64,000 bases of DNA, from NCBI RefSeq assembly GCF_003813865.1, contig NZ_RMVG01000019.1, positions 1 through 64,000 on the forward strand, given 5' to 3'. Below are positions 10,164 through 18,602 of the stretch, piece after piece (the stretch's first letter is position 1; the number at the start of each line of letters is the position of its first letter). This stretch comes from Candidatus Pantoea deserta (lineage in GTDB: Bacteria; Pseudomonadota; Gammaproteobacteria; Enterobacterales; Enterobacteriaceae). The notes under the pieces are model-generated. The model saw only the letters and a list, made by a program, of their open reading frames with translations, had not been told where the DNA came from and ran no database searches. Made by a program: the position numbers and the translations under genes.

Positions 10164-11204
10164 ATGAGCGACAAACTTCGTGTTGGATTAATGGGGTATG
10201 GCTTCGCCAGTAAGACGTTTCACGCGCCGCTGATTGCCGGTACGCCAGACGTCGAACTGGCCGCTGTCTCCAGTAGTGACGCAGCGAAAGTGCACGCCGA
10301 CTGGCCGCAGGTAGCGGTAGTGGCCGATCCTCAGGCGCTATTAGACGATCCCTCTCTGCAACTGATTGTTATCCCGACGCCCAACGACACCCACTTTCCG
10401 CTGGCGAAAGCCGCGCTCAACGCCGGTAAGCATGTGGTAGTGGATAAGCCCTTTACCGTGACGTTGTCACAGGCTCGCGAGCTGGATGCGCTGGCGAAAG
10501 CCAAAGGTCTGCTGCTTTCCGTGTTTCACAACCGCCGCTGGGACAGCGATTTTCTCACGCTGAAGCAGCTGCTGAACGACGGCACGCTGGGCGAAGTGCG
10601 CTATTTCGAATCGCACTTCGACCGTTTCCGCCCTGAAGTTCGTCAGCGCTGGCGCGAAATGAAAGGTCCGGGCAGCGGCATCTGGTACGATCTGGGACCC
10701 CATCTGCTCGATCAGGCGCTTCAGCTCTTTGGCGCGCCCGTGGCCATCAATGTCGATATGGCCGAGATGCGTCCCGGCGCGCAGACCACGGACTACTTCC
10801 ACGCCACGCTGACCTATCCGCAGCGCCGCATCGTTTTACATGCCAGCATGCTGGTCGCCGCCGAGTCGCCGCGTTATGTGGTACACGGCACGCGCGGCAG
10901 CTACGTGAAGTATGGTCTGGATCCGCAGGAAGACCGACTGAAGGCAGGCGATTTCCCGCCGAATGAAGAGTGGGGCTACGACATGCGCGACGGCGTGCTC
11001 ACGCTGGCGGAAGGCGACGGCGTTAAAGAAGAGACGCTGATGACCCAGCCGGGCAACTATCCCGCCTATTATGCGGCCGTGCGCGATGCCATTAGCGGTC
11101 GCGGCAACAATCCGGTCACGGCGCAAGAGGCGATTCAGGTGATGGAACTGATTGAACTGGGCCTGCAATCAGCGGACAAGCGCCAGACGCTGTCGCTGAA
11201 ATAA
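10164..11204 (+). CDS. ydgJ: Gfo/Idh/MocA-family NAD(P) oxidoreductase YdgJ
   Basis: Cytosolic oxidoreductase of 346 residues, the same length as E. coli YdgJ. The N-terminal Rossmann fold starts VGLMGYGFASKTFHAPLI, followed by the dinucleotide-sugar motif VVVDKPFTVT (the EKP-like Lys/Pro region, about residues 94-103) and the substrate domain with YDLGPHLLDQALQLFG. Substrates of YdgJ are not firmly established; family members oxidise inositols or sugars. The neighbour order ydgJ next to add is that of E. coli. The start has an AGAGGAG site. A shared double terminator separates it from add. Confidence 0.92.
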   Translation: MSDKLRVGLMGYGFASKTFHAPLIAGTPDVELAAVSSSDAAKVHADWPQVAVVADPQALLDDPSLQLIVIPTPNDTHFPLAKAALNAGKHVVVDKPFTVTLSQARELDALAKAKGLLLSVFHNRRWDSDFLTLKQLLNDGTLGEVRYFESHFDRFRPEVRQRWREMKGPGSGIWYDLGPHLLDQALQLFGAPVAINVDMAEMRPGAQTTDYFHATLTYPQRRIVLHASMLVAAESPRYVVHGTRGSYVKYGLDPQEDRLKAGDFPPNEEWGYDMRDGVLTLAEGDGVKEETLMTQPGNYPAYYAAVRDAISGRGNNPVTAQEAIQVMELIELGLQSADKRQTLSLK

Positions 11205-11207
11205 CGC

Positions 11208-11236
11208 AAAAGGTCGGCTGCGCAGGCCGACCTTTT
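11208..11236 (+). terminator. Rho-independent terminator after ydgJ
   Basis: A perfect 11-bp stem AAAAGGTCGGC/GCCGACCTTTT with a 7-base loop starts just after the ydgJ stop. A- and T-rich ends on both sides allow it to act on either strand. Confidence 0.88.
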
Positions 11237-11242
11237 GGTGAG

Positions 11243-11262
11243 AAAGCCGCTGATGCGGCTTT
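11243..11262 (-). terminator. Rho-independent terminator after add
   Basis: An AAAGCCGC/GCGGCTTT stem with a 4-base loop lies 2 bases past the add stop codon. On the minus strand the right arm ends in TTT. The same hairpin sequence recurs after the Rrf2 gene at 24447-24466. Confidence 0.75.
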
Positions 11263-11264
11263 AT

Positions 11265-12263
11265 TTACGCCTGAACGCGGTTGCGGATCGCGGTTCTCTC
11301 CGCATCGCTCAGGAAGGCGATAGCCAGACCGTTCTCCTGCGCCTGACGAATCTGCGCGGCGCTCAGCCCGGCGGCTGGCGCGGCGTGCTGGTATTCGTGC
11401 GCCAGCTCGATGCCCTGAACCGCCGGATCGTCCGTGTTGATGGTTGCCAGAATGCCATGCTCCAGAAACTGCTTCAGCGGATGGTGCGCCAGCGACGACA
11501 CGGTGCTGGTCTGAATATTGGAGGTCAGACAGGATTCAATGCCGATGCGGTGCTCGGCAAGGAAATCCATCAGCGCGCGGTCTTCAATCGCTTTGACGCC
11601 GTGGCCGATACGCTCAGCGCCCAGCTCGCGGATCGCCTGCCAGATACTCTCCGGGCCAGCCGCTTCACCGGCATGCACGGTAACGCGGAAACCGGCATCG
11701 CGCGCCTGGTTAAAGTGGCTGAGGAACTCGCTGCCGGGGAAGCCCAGCTCATCGCCCGCCAGGTCAACCGCCGTGATGTGATCGCGGTGCGCCAGCAGGC
11801 CTTCCAGTTCGCGCAGGCAGGCCTCTTCACCAAAGGTGCGGCTCATAATGCCAATCAGGCGCACATCAATATTATATTTCTGGCAGCCGACCTTAATACC
11901 GTCGATAACGGCTTCAACCACGCCCGCGATCGGCAGATGGTGGGTCATGGCCATATAGCCCGGCGAAAAGCGCAGCTCGGCATAGTGAATGCCGGCGCGA
12001 GCCGCATCTTCCACATTCTCCAGCGCGACGCGGCGGCAGGCGTCAAGATCGCCCAGCACTTTAACGCCCCAGTCCAGCTTGTTCAGAAAGCTCACCAGGT
12101 CGGGCTGATTCTCAACCACCTGAACGTGGGGACGCAGCGCATCCAGCGTTGACGCGGGCAGGGCAAGATTAAACTGGCGGCCTAAGTCCAGAATGGTTTG
12201 CGCGCGGATGTTGCCGTCAAGGTGGCGGTGAATATCGGTAACGGGAAGGCTGGGATCAAACAT
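11265..12263 (-). CDS. add: Adenosine deaminase Add
   Basis: Zinc enzyme of purine salvage that deaminates adenosine and deoxyadenosine to inosine and deoxyinosine in the cytosol. Its 332 residues match E. coli Add (333). The metal-binding start [10 protein letters not shown], the block [12 protein letters not shown], the catalytic [15 protein letters not shown], the GAERIGHG motif and the terminal STDDP equivalent NTDDPAV are all conserved. The ATG at 12263 gives the family N-terminus [10 protein letters not shown]; 12 further codons upstream are open but lack homology. In E. coli malY and malX lie upstream; here those genes are decayed. Confidence 0.96.
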   Translation of the reverse strand: MFDPSLPVTDIHRHLDGNIRAQTILDLGRQFNLALPASTLDALRPHVQVVENQPDLVSFLNKLDWGVKVLGDLDACRRVALENVEDAARAGIHYAELRFSPGYMAMTHHLPIAGVVEAVIDGIKVGCQKYNIDVRLIGIMSRTFGEEACLRELEGLLAHRDHITAVDLAGDELGFPGSEFLSHFNQARDAGFRVTVHAGEAAGPESIWQAIRELGAERIGHGVKAIEDRALMDFLAEHRIGIESCLTSNIQTSTVSSLAHHPLKQFLEHGILATINTDDPAVQGIELAHEYQHAAPAAGLSAAQIRQAQENGLAIAFLSDAERTAIRNRVQA

Positions 12264-12379
12264 GCTGCACTCTCTGACAGGGATAAAAGTGCAGAACATT
12301 ATAGAAACATCTTGCGCAACATAGCGAGAAGTTTGCGCAACCCGCGCTGCATCTGACGGGATATTAAGCGAAAGGGCAG

Positions 12380-12795
12380 CCGCAGCTGCCTGTTTTATCC
12401 GCTGAGAGCATGGCGCGCCGCACGGAGACAGCTCAGACCGTCGTCCAGCTTGCTGCGCGGTCAGCCCAGGTTCAGGCGCAGAAAGCCCCGGCTCGATTCG
12501 TCACAGGTTGAATCGGGCATCATCGCGACTTTCTGCTGCTGAATAAGCTGTTTTTGCAGCGCGTCTTCATCTATACCCAGCTATACCCAGCGGGTTAAGG
12601 CCGACCCACGCCAGATAAGTGGACTGCGGCGGCTGACAGTTAAGAACTGGGAAGGCGTGGTTTGGCCGTTGGCCAACCTGCTGGTGGCTGGCGCGCAGAC
12701 AGACGCGCAGCGCGGCCAGCCTGGATGCGCCGCCACCGCGAAGATAGCCGGTGAGGAGAGACCGTCAGCGGCCTTATCTGCGTCAGGCATGCCTG
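12380..12795 (-). pseudogene. malY: malY 3' remnant (C-S lyase / mal repressor), separated from its 5' half
   Basis: Minus-strand reading in shifting frames recovers the last third of MalY: ADGLSSPAIFAVAAH, then a piece matching the Asn-Ala-Phe-Pro-Glu-Leu-Asn block, then PPQSTYLAWVGLNPLG, LQKQLIQQQKVAMMP and RGFLRLNLG. The last is interrupted by TGA where E. coli MalY has Cys in AGCPRSKLE. A 10-base tandem duplication (CTATACCCAG twice, about 12571-12590) breaks the frame before the LGIDEDALQ part. Intact MalY is a PLP-dependent beta-cystathionase that also represses the maltose system. The 5' half lies 1.4 kb away at 14225-14985. Confidence 0.85.
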
Positions 12796-12799
12796 TCGA

Positions 12800-13080
12800 T
12801 CGGCAGGATCGCTGACGATCATTCTGCTGGAAGAGTTGCTGGGGGGCGTAAAAGAGGCCGCGTAAGACGCCTGGCTAACCCGCCCTGGCGACGGCGACCA
12901 GTTCGGCAGCGGCTTGGTTGAGCCCAATCCCAACTCAAAAATTCCGGCGCTGAGCGACCATCAGTGACGCCGCTGCGCGTGTTTGAGTCAGGCAATATTC
13001 TGCTCTACCAAAACGTGGTGCGCTGGGCGCAGTAAATCGCAGAACGGCCGACGGTGATCCGCGGCCGCAAGGTAAATTAA
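12800..13080 (+). pseudogene. yghU: yghU relic (glutathione S-transferase-like), internally deleted
   Basis: Forward frames recover fragments of the disulfide-bond oxidoreductase YghU: TIILLEELLGGVKEAA, then DAWL, then GDGDQFGSGLVEPNPNSKIP and ALSDHQ, then RVFESGNILLY. The sequence jumps directly to NVVRWAQ and ERPTVIRGRKVN, which match the YghU C-terminal end. Most of the middle of the protein is gone and there are stop codons and frameshifts, so it is dead. It sits at the edge of the segment that interrupts malY, suggesting it arrived with that segment. Confidence 0.8.
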
Positions 13081-13120
13081 CGCTGTTTAATCCCTAAGGG
13101 GATAATACTTCACTAGAAAA

Positions 13121-13435
13121 TTAGAGCAGCAATGTGCCGTTAGTGCCGTAATTTTGGCGGAAATCACTCCAGAATGCGCTAACGGTGTCTTTACCCCAAA
13201 GCGCTCCCATTGTAGTGCCAATTACCGGACCGAGAATAACGCCCAGAATAACGCCTATGCCCTGAGCGATAGGCCCCAGGAAGGCACTACGGCTGGCGCT
13301 ACCGCCAACCACGACGCATGTCATCGTGCCATCAAGCAGCCCCCAAACCGCGCCTTCAAACGCATCAGCCAGACTGCTGACCATGTCTGCACCGCCGCTT
13401 ACGGTTTCCATTTCAATTAAAGTCAATTCACGCAT
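13121..13435 (-). CDS. Double-glycine-leader bacteriocin-like peptide (microcin-like)
   Basis: A 104-residue precursor. The first 15 residues, MRELTLIEMETVSGG, form a classic double-glycine leader as in microcin V type class II microcins. Cleavage would release an 89-residue peptide. The mature part is hydrophobic and glycine-rich with repeated GxxxG-type spacing (VILGVILGPVIGTTMGALWG), which suits membrane insertion, and contains a single cysteine. The ATG at 13435 is chosen because it begins the leader and has an AAAGGAG site. No peptidase-ABC exporter or membrane-fusion gene and no obvious immunity gene is within the window, so export would need genes elsewhere. The surrounding AT-rich sequence and its position inside split malY indicate acquisition. 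Confidence 0.75.
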   Translation of the reverse strand: MRELTLIEMETVSGGADMVSSLADAFEGAVWGLLDGTMTCVVVGGSASRSAFLGPIAQGIGVILGVILGPVIGTTMGALWGKDTVSAFWSDFRQNYGTNGTLLL

Positions 13436-13524
13436 AATTAAACTCCTTTTATTTAAAATATCACTATTACAACTTACTACCACTTCATAAAAAATAATGA
13501 AGAAAATATGGCATGACGCCTGGT

Positions 13525-13819
13525 TAGCTGAAATATTGTTTTCTGGTATCAGCCATATATGCGGCGACGGCCTCTCTGCCTGTCATTGCGCCCATTATGG
13601 CGCCAGTGATTGGATCAATGATCCCACCCAAAATAACCCCAGCCTGGAACAGAATGCCTGATATCGCGCTGCGGCTTTAACATTCACCAACAGTTATCCC
13701 TGTTATCAACCCATCCAGCGCGCCTCAGACGATAGCTTCGAAAAGGTGTTAACCTCATCAGAAGTTGCAGCATCGCCACCGCTTACAACACTGATTTCGC
13801 ACTTCCTTAACGTTCTCAC
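13525..13819 (-). pseudogene. Degenerate paralogue of the bacteriocin-like gene
   Basis: From a GTG at 13819 preceded by AAAGGTGA, the minus strand encodes MRTLRKCEISVVSGG, another double-glycine leader, then DAATSDEVNTFSKL. After a frame change it continues GALDGLITGITVG, then passes a stop and resumes SRSAISGILFQAGVILGG and IIDPITGAIMGAMTGREAV. This tracks the intact neighbour (GLLDG, SRSAFLGP, GVILGVILGPVIGTTMGA) step for step. It is a tandem duplicate or two-peptide partner that has been broken by frameshift and stop. Confidence 0.75.
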
Positions 13820-14224
13820 TATTCACCTTTTAAAAGATGTAATTTTATTGTCACTTTATTTAAACAGGGATAACTCTTAACGGGATGATAAGATACTGTA
13901 ACGCCCTGCTTAAAAAAATCGTAATAACATCCATTTTTGGAAAAAGGCGTGGTCAATTATCTCTCTGGGGCAAGAGAGTCAGATATTAAAAGGAAATATT
14001 TCATGATTAAAAATTAATATTTAAATCCTCAAATGGCTATTTTTATCAGGAAATAAATCCCACACTATTACACGCAGCTTTATTTAAATATTAACTCAAA
14101 ATGCATTTTATTGGTGCGGAGCGGGGAGGGGATATTTATTAATTATCAGCGGAAATGCTTCGCAATCCGCAAAAAAATAAAATCGTTCAGGCGGCCTGGC
14201 ACCGCCGTTTATTCAGATCAATTC
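13820..14224. other. AT-rich stretch upstream of the microcin-like genes
   Basis: About 400 bases markedly richer in A and T than the flanking genes. No reading frame with a ribosome site longer than a few codons is seen. It probably holds the promoter for the minus-strand bacteriocin genes and one edge of the insertion. Base composition unlike the chromosome supports foreign origin. Confidence 0.5.
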
Positions 14225-14985
14225 AACGCTATGCGCGCCATGCTATCCGGTCTCTGCAGATGCCCGTCAGCGCCAGCGTGTTAAAGCTTTTCGAGGCCGA
14301 GGTGAAAAGCGCGTAATTAGTTTCGACAGCTTCACTCCAGGGCAAATGCACAACAGAAGGCTCCAGAACCCTGTCCCTGTGGCTCTCATTGCTGATGCCC
14401 TTAACCTTAGGGCGTTTGCACAATAAGCCGGCTGCTCCAGCCTCGCGCGGGTCCAGGCTTTGCCGGAGGGATTGTGCGGGCGGCACAGTAGCATCAACTT
14501 ACAGGCCGGGCGGGCAAGCTGCTGCTCTCGCGCCTGCCTGTCGCAACGCCTGGCGCTGGCGCTGAGCTGTAGCGGCTGAGCCAGCACGCGACCTTGATTG
14601 CGGGGCAGCAGGGCGTAAAAGCGTCACAGGCAGGGGAGATCAGCACTTCATCGCCGGGCGCGGCCCAGCGGCGCAGCATCTGCGCCACCATATAGATCGC
14701 CAGGGAACCTGTACCGGCGACTGCGGGCCCGGCGTGCTGTTAAATCGCGTCTGCATCCAGTGGCCGATCATTGACAGAAAGTCGCTATGCGGCCAGCGTC
14801 TGTAGCCGAACACGCTGTGATCGAGCCGCTGTTGCCGCGCCGCGCGGATGGCGGCCGCGAGCGAAATCCATATCTGAAATGGTAAAGGGCAGCAGGTCGG
14901 CTTCTGCAAAGCGATCCACGACAAAATCATACTGCGTGCAGTAGCTGCCGCGCTGGTCAATAACGCCGTCAACATCAGATAAGCG
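14225..14985 (-). pseudogene. malY: malY 5' remnant with several frameshifts
   Basis: Minus-strand reading recovers MalY from its beginning: DQRGSYCTQYDFVVDRF, ADLLPFTISDMDFA, a frame change, RLDHSVFGYRRWPHSDFL, SLAIYMVAQMLRRWAAPGDE, SPACDAFTP, LMLLCRPHNPSGKAWT, and finally HLPWSEAV with ALFTSASKSFNTLALTG. The match stops near 14225, just where the foreign segment begins; E. coli MalY would continue into the part found at 12380-12795. The PLP-lysine region (SGSKSFN in E. coli, SASKSFN here) is still readable. The gene is non-functional. Confidence 0.87.
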
Positions 14986-15011
14986 CGCTCAATGTTACAC
15001 TGTCACATTTA

Positions 15012-15450
15012 TCAGCGTCGCTGGCTCTTCTTTTGCTGAAGGAACCTGCGGAACCAGGACTCCTTAAGCGTGACCGGGCTGAGAGGAATCACGCCAATCG
15101 CGCCATTAGCCTTCAGCGCGGCGTGTTCACTTTGCTCATATCGACACTGCGCAGGCAAAGGCGGCCACCCCTGTATTGCCGCGCGTCATGCCAGAGAGGA
15201 ATCGCAAGGCGAACATTACCGGCAGGAAATGAAAGGCGAAAGCGCCCGTCGCCGCCATTCAGGTCAACAGGAATTGCTGCGGGGGATGGTCCAGCAGCGG
15301 AGTCAGCGTTAACACGTCGCGGCGGCTCAGCGAGCTGCCGATACCCGGCATAAGGCCGCAAAACGAAAGCAGGGCAACCGGCAACACAAAGGGCTTGCCA
15401 GGACTCTGAAAAACTCCCAGAGCGACAGGCGAGGCTGTGAAGGGGATAAA
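15012..15450 (-). pseudogene. malX: malX remnant (maltose/glucose-type PTS IICB) with large internal deletion
   Basis: The minus strand opens with LSLWEFF, shifts frame to KPFVLPVALLSFCGLM, continues GIGSSLSRRDVLTL and FAFHFLPVMFALRF up to RGNTGVAAFA, then jumps to LKANGAIGVIPLS near the C-terminus. E. coli MalX contains the same blocks separated by roughly 370 residues (VAAFAGF and LKDNRAIGVVQLN). Most of the membrane domain and the phosphorylation Cys region of IIB are therefore deleted. Intact MalX is about 530 residues. Only the operators and malI upstream remain intact. Confidence 0.88.
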
Positions 15451-15494
15451 TTTTCCCCTTGAAAAGAAGGCAGCGGTAAAACAGATAAAATAAT

Positions 15495-15510
15495 GATAAA
15501 ACGTTTTACC
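15495..15510. promoter_or_regulatory. MalI operator, malX-proximal
   Basis: GATAAAACGTTTTACC differs from the E. coli MalI operator palindrome GATAAAACGTTTTATC by one base. It lies just upstream of the malX relic and would have repressed malXY. Confidence 0.82.
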
Positions 15511-15569
15511 TGATTACGTTGGGCGATTCCTCACAATGTCTTCGCACGCCAGACGCGAGAGTGGCTACA

Positions 15570-15585
15570 GGTATAACGTTTTACC
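15570..15585. promoter_or_regulatory. MalI operator, malI-proximal
   Basis: GGTATAACGTTTTACC is a near-perfect palindrome (one mismatch) related to the malX-proximal site, 42 bases ahead of the malI start. It is likely the autoregulatory operator, as in E. coli where MalI controls both divergent promoters. Confidence 0.8.
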
Positions 15586-15626
15586 TGTATGATAAACAAA
15601 GCGACCTTTTGAACCGGATGTAATGT

Positions 15627-16661
15627 ATGACGCAGCAAAAAATCACTATTAACGACGTCGCCGACGCTGCCGGCGTGTCAGTCACCACCGTGTCGCTGGT
15701 GCTCTCAGGCAAAGGGCGTATCTCGTCAGCGACTGCCGATCGGGTGAACCAGGCGATTGAACAGCTGGGCTATGTACGCAACCGGTCTGCCTCAGCCCTG
15801 CGCGGGGGCAACAGCGGCGTGATCGGTTTGATCGTGCGCGATCTGAGCCAGCGGTTTTACGCTGAAATGACCGCCGGGCTGAGCGAGGCGCTGGAAGCGC
15901 AGGGCAAGATGGTGTTTCTTACGCAAAGCGGCCAGCAGGGGCAGCATCTGATGCGCTGCTTTGACTCGCTGGTAACGCAGGGCGTGGATGGCATTGTGCT
16001 GGGCGGCGATGCGGGAAGCGCAACGGCGCTGGCGAGGCGAGCCTCAGAGCTGGGGCTGCCGCTGATCTGCGCGTCGCGCGCCAGCTACCTTGAAGGCGCG
16101 GACAGTTTTCGGCCGGATAATGCGCTGGGCGCGCGTATGGCGACAGAGTCGCTGATTCGTCAGGGGCATCAGCATATTGCCTGGCTGGGCGGCAGCGGCG
16201 CGTCGCTGACGCGTGCCGAACGCATCGGCGGCTACTGCGCCACGCTGATGCAGCATGGATTGCCCTTTAAGCCGGAGTGGATTATTGAGAGCGACGGCAG
16301 CCAGAATGCGGCGGCCAGCGCAACCATGCGCCTGCTTCAGCGCTATCCTCGCCTGACGGCGATTATCGCCAGCGATGCGACGACCGCGCTGGGAAGCTAC
16401 TTCGCCCTGCTGCGCAGCGGCCGCACGCTGGGTAAAGGCGCGGTTGACAGCGATGACGCTCAGCAAATGGCGCTGGTAGGATTTAGCGATGAGTTACAGA
16501 TGACTCTGAGCGATTCGCCGCTGACTTTTATCTGTAGCCCGGCGCGGGAAATCGGTCGCGCCGCGGCAGCGCGCATGCTGCTACGCCTGAAGACGCCGAA
16601 AGCGCCCAGCCAGCATATCATTATGCCGCCGCAGCTTATCGCCAGCAGCGGGACGCCGTGA
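15627..16661 (+). CDS. malI: LacI-family repressor MalI
   Basis: Repressor of malXY, 344 residues. The N-terminal LacI HTH is ITINDVADAAGVSVTTVSLV with the hinge region RNRSASALRGG; the periplasmic-binding-like effector domain follows with VIGLIVRDLSQRFYAEMTAG, RASYLEGADSFRPDN and IAWLGGSGASLTRAERIGGY, all close to E. coli MalI. The reading frame is fully intact although its classical targets malX and malY are pseudogenes next door. It may persist by chance, through recent loss of the targets, or because it controls other genes. Two operator-like palindromes precede it. Confidence 0.93.
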   Translation: MTQQKITINDVADAAGVSVTTVSLVLSGKGRISSATADRVNQAIEQLGYVRNRSASALRGGNSGVIGLIVRDLSQRFYAEMTAGLSEALEAQGKMVFLTQSGQQGQHLMRCFDSLVTQGVDGIVLGGDAGSATALARRASELGLPLICASRASYLEGADSFRPDNALGARMATESLIRQGHQHIAWLGGSGASLTRAERIGGYCATLMQHGLPFKPEWIIESDGSQNAAASATMRLLQRYPRLTAIIASDATTALGSYFALLRSGRTLGKGAVDSDDAQQMALVGFSDELQMTLSDSPLTFICSPAREIGRAAAARMLLRLKTPKAPSQHIIMPPQLIASSGTP

Positions 16662-16970
16662 CGATGTTTTGAACCGCCTCGCTCTCTGACCGACGGCGGC
16701 TGGAACGCGACAGTTGGCTTGTTCCCGGTATCGCGGCGGCTAAGCAGCGCAGGGCGACGATCGGTGAGCGGATTGCGGGCTGGACGTATCGCGCGAAGGA
16801 GACGCGCTGCGCACCTGGCGGCAGAGGCTGACGGCGGGTCGGCAGGCAGCAGGCTGAACGCATCACGCGAATGAAACGGGTTGCGGGCCTGTCGGCAAGA
16901 AGTCGATGGGGTGATGATGGCTGGTCACGCCAGGTGACCAGCCTCAGGGTTGCGGGTTCAGAGCCGTCGC
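16662..16970. other. Intergenic gap between malI and ydgA, with a hairpin
   Basis: No recognisable gene. Forward fragments give short open stretches without homology that I can name, possibly an old relic. Bases 16919-16943 form a perfect 10-bp stem GGCTGGTCAC/GTGACCAGCC with a 5-base loop, 28 bases past the ydgA stop. There is no T tract, so it is at best a weak terminator for ydgA. Confidence 0.45.
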
Positions 16971-18470
16971 TTACTGCGGCATTCCCTCGCTGGTGGGCAG
17001 GCCGAGCATATAACGCGACATAAACTGCTCCAGCGCCATGGTGTCGCCGTTCATGTTTACCTGACCGCCGCTGTATTGCAGGCTGGTGATAATGTTTTTG
17101 TCCTGCTGCTGGGTCAGACGGAACATCTGTCCCATTGCCGCCAGGCCTTTCACCTGCTGATCCGCCAGTTTTTCCGCGTCATCGCTGGTATAGCCTTCGG
17201 CCAGACCCACGTTGCGCATCACCTCGGTCGCCATTGGCATATTAATCACCAGCTTCGCTGACAGCGATTTCAGCACGCGATCGACCATGCCCGCCAGATT
17301 TTGCGGCTGCCCGGTAACGGTGGCCGGATCGTTAAAGTTGGCGGTAAGGTTGAAGGTGCTTTCACCCTTGTCGTTTTTCCAGCTCAGCGGCGCGATGCTT
17401 ACCATCGGCGAACCTTTGAGCAGCGTCGGCAGGTTGTTCATCAGAATGGCATTGACCCCTGCCTGATAGCGAATCGGATCGTTTGCCAGACCCTGCTGGT
17501 TCAGCAAATCCTGCATCTGAGCATTGTAGTTGTCTGAGAAGGTTTTCACCGCCTGGGCATCAAACTGGGCCAGCTTCATGCTCAGCTTCGCTTCGCCGAA
17601 GTCGTGACCTTGCAGGTTGACGTTATCGACATGGTAATCAATATTGCCGCTGATCTTGCCCGACTTATTATCAAACGACGAGGTGCCGTTAAGCTTTTGC
17701 AGCGTCAGCGCATCTTTGCCGTTAAGGCTGGCATTGAGTTTCTCCAGTTCGACTTTTTGATCGCCGATGCGAACGCCTTCCGGCGTCAGATGGGTATTTC
17801 CGCTCAGCTTCACGCCATTGGCGGTGAACAGCACCGGCACGCCCATCTCGTTCTTCGTGGTGATGGCCACGCTGTCGATGTCGCTGTCTACCGATACCTT
17901 ATCGCCTTTGCTGTCGGCGCTAATGTTCAGCGTCCCGCCGTTGGTGGCAAGACGCTGGCCGCTTTGCGCATTCAGGTAATTAACCGGCAAAAAGTGCAGG
18001 GCGGTGTCGGTCGCGCCGCTGTAGCCAATGCGGGTGTCTGCATTCAGCGGGGACTGATTGTCGGTCAGAGCGAAAAGGGTCTTCAGCGCGTCGGTATTTT
18101 CCAGTTCGGTATGCACCGACGCCATGCTGGGTATCAGGTTAGCGCGGCGCAGCTGGGCAAAGGGAAAGGGACCGTGATCGATGGTTTCATTCAGGATGAT
18201 GCTCTGGCCCGGTTTCAGAAAGGCGTTATCTTCGGTCTGCGAGCTGGCCTGCACTACCAGTTTCGCTTTACTGCTGAAGATGCCGCGCTGATAGTCCTGA
18301 TAGCTGACTTTCAGTCGGCTGTCAGGCGCGTAAGCGTTGATCTGGGTATTGGCGTTCTGCACCAGTTCATCCATATGGCTTTCCAGCTGTTTACCGGTAA
18401 ACCATGCCGCGCCGGTCCAGATTACGCCCAGGGCGATAATCACACCTACGGCAACGTTGGTCTTTTTCAT
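16971..18470 (-). CDS. ydgA: DUF945 family protein YdgA
   Basis: 499-residue protein of the YdgA/DUF945 family (E. coli 502). Residues 5-25 are a hydrophobic N-terminal anchor or signal (VAVGVIIALGVIWTGAAWF), and the remainder is a long periplasmic beta-rich domain with repeated strands. The block LKVSYQDYQRGIFSSKAKLVV near residue 53 is family-typical. The function is poorly known; members are inner-membrane-attached periplasmic proteins. It sits downstream of manA on the same strand, as in E. coli, separated by a terminator. Confidence 0.88.
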   Translation of the reverse strand: MKKTNVAVGVIIALGVIWTGAAWFTGKQLESHMDELVQNANTQINAYAPDSRLKVSYQDYQRGIFSSKAKLVVQASSQTEDNAFLKPGQSIILNETIDHGPFPFAQLRRANLIPSMASVHTELENTDALKTLFALTDNQSPLNADTRIGYSGATDTALHFLPVNYLNAQSGQRLATNGGTLNISADSKGDKVSVDSDIDSVAITTKNEMGVPVLFTANGVKLSGNTHLTPEGVRIGDQKVELEKLNASLNGKDALTLQKLNGTSSFDNKSGKISGNIDYHVDNVNLQGHDFGEAKLSMKLAQFDAQAVKTFSDNYNAQMQDLLNQQGLANDPIRYQAGVNAILMNNLPTLLKGSPMVSIAPLSWKNDKGESTFNLTANFNDPATVTGQPQNLAGMVDRVLKSLSAKLVINMPMATEVMRNVGLAEGYTSDDAEKLADQQVKGLAAMGQMFRLTQQQDKNIITSLQYSGGQVNMNGDTMALEQFMSRYMLGLPTSEGMPQ

Positions 18471-18531
18471 TGCTGAGTCGTCCTTATCCTTGTGTCCGTT
18501 TACGCCGCTGTCCGACGCCCGGCGAGTGAAG

Positions 18532-18554
18532 AAAAACGCCCGCAGGCGTTTTTT
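18532..18554 (-). terminator. Rho-independent terminator after manA
   Basis: On the minus strand the stem AACGCC/GGCGTT with a TGCG loop lies inside A-run and T-run flanks, about 50 bases past the manA stop. It separates manA from ydgA. Confidence 0.85.
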
Positions 18555-18602
18555 GCTAATAGATTGAAATGATAGCAGTTAGGGCCAGATTCGTCAGCCG
18601 AA

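Noticed and set aside
12581-12933. Open frames around 12.6-12.9 kb as real minus-strand genes
   Set aside because: They are fragments of the malY pseudogene and antisense of the yghU relic; frames break at each indel.
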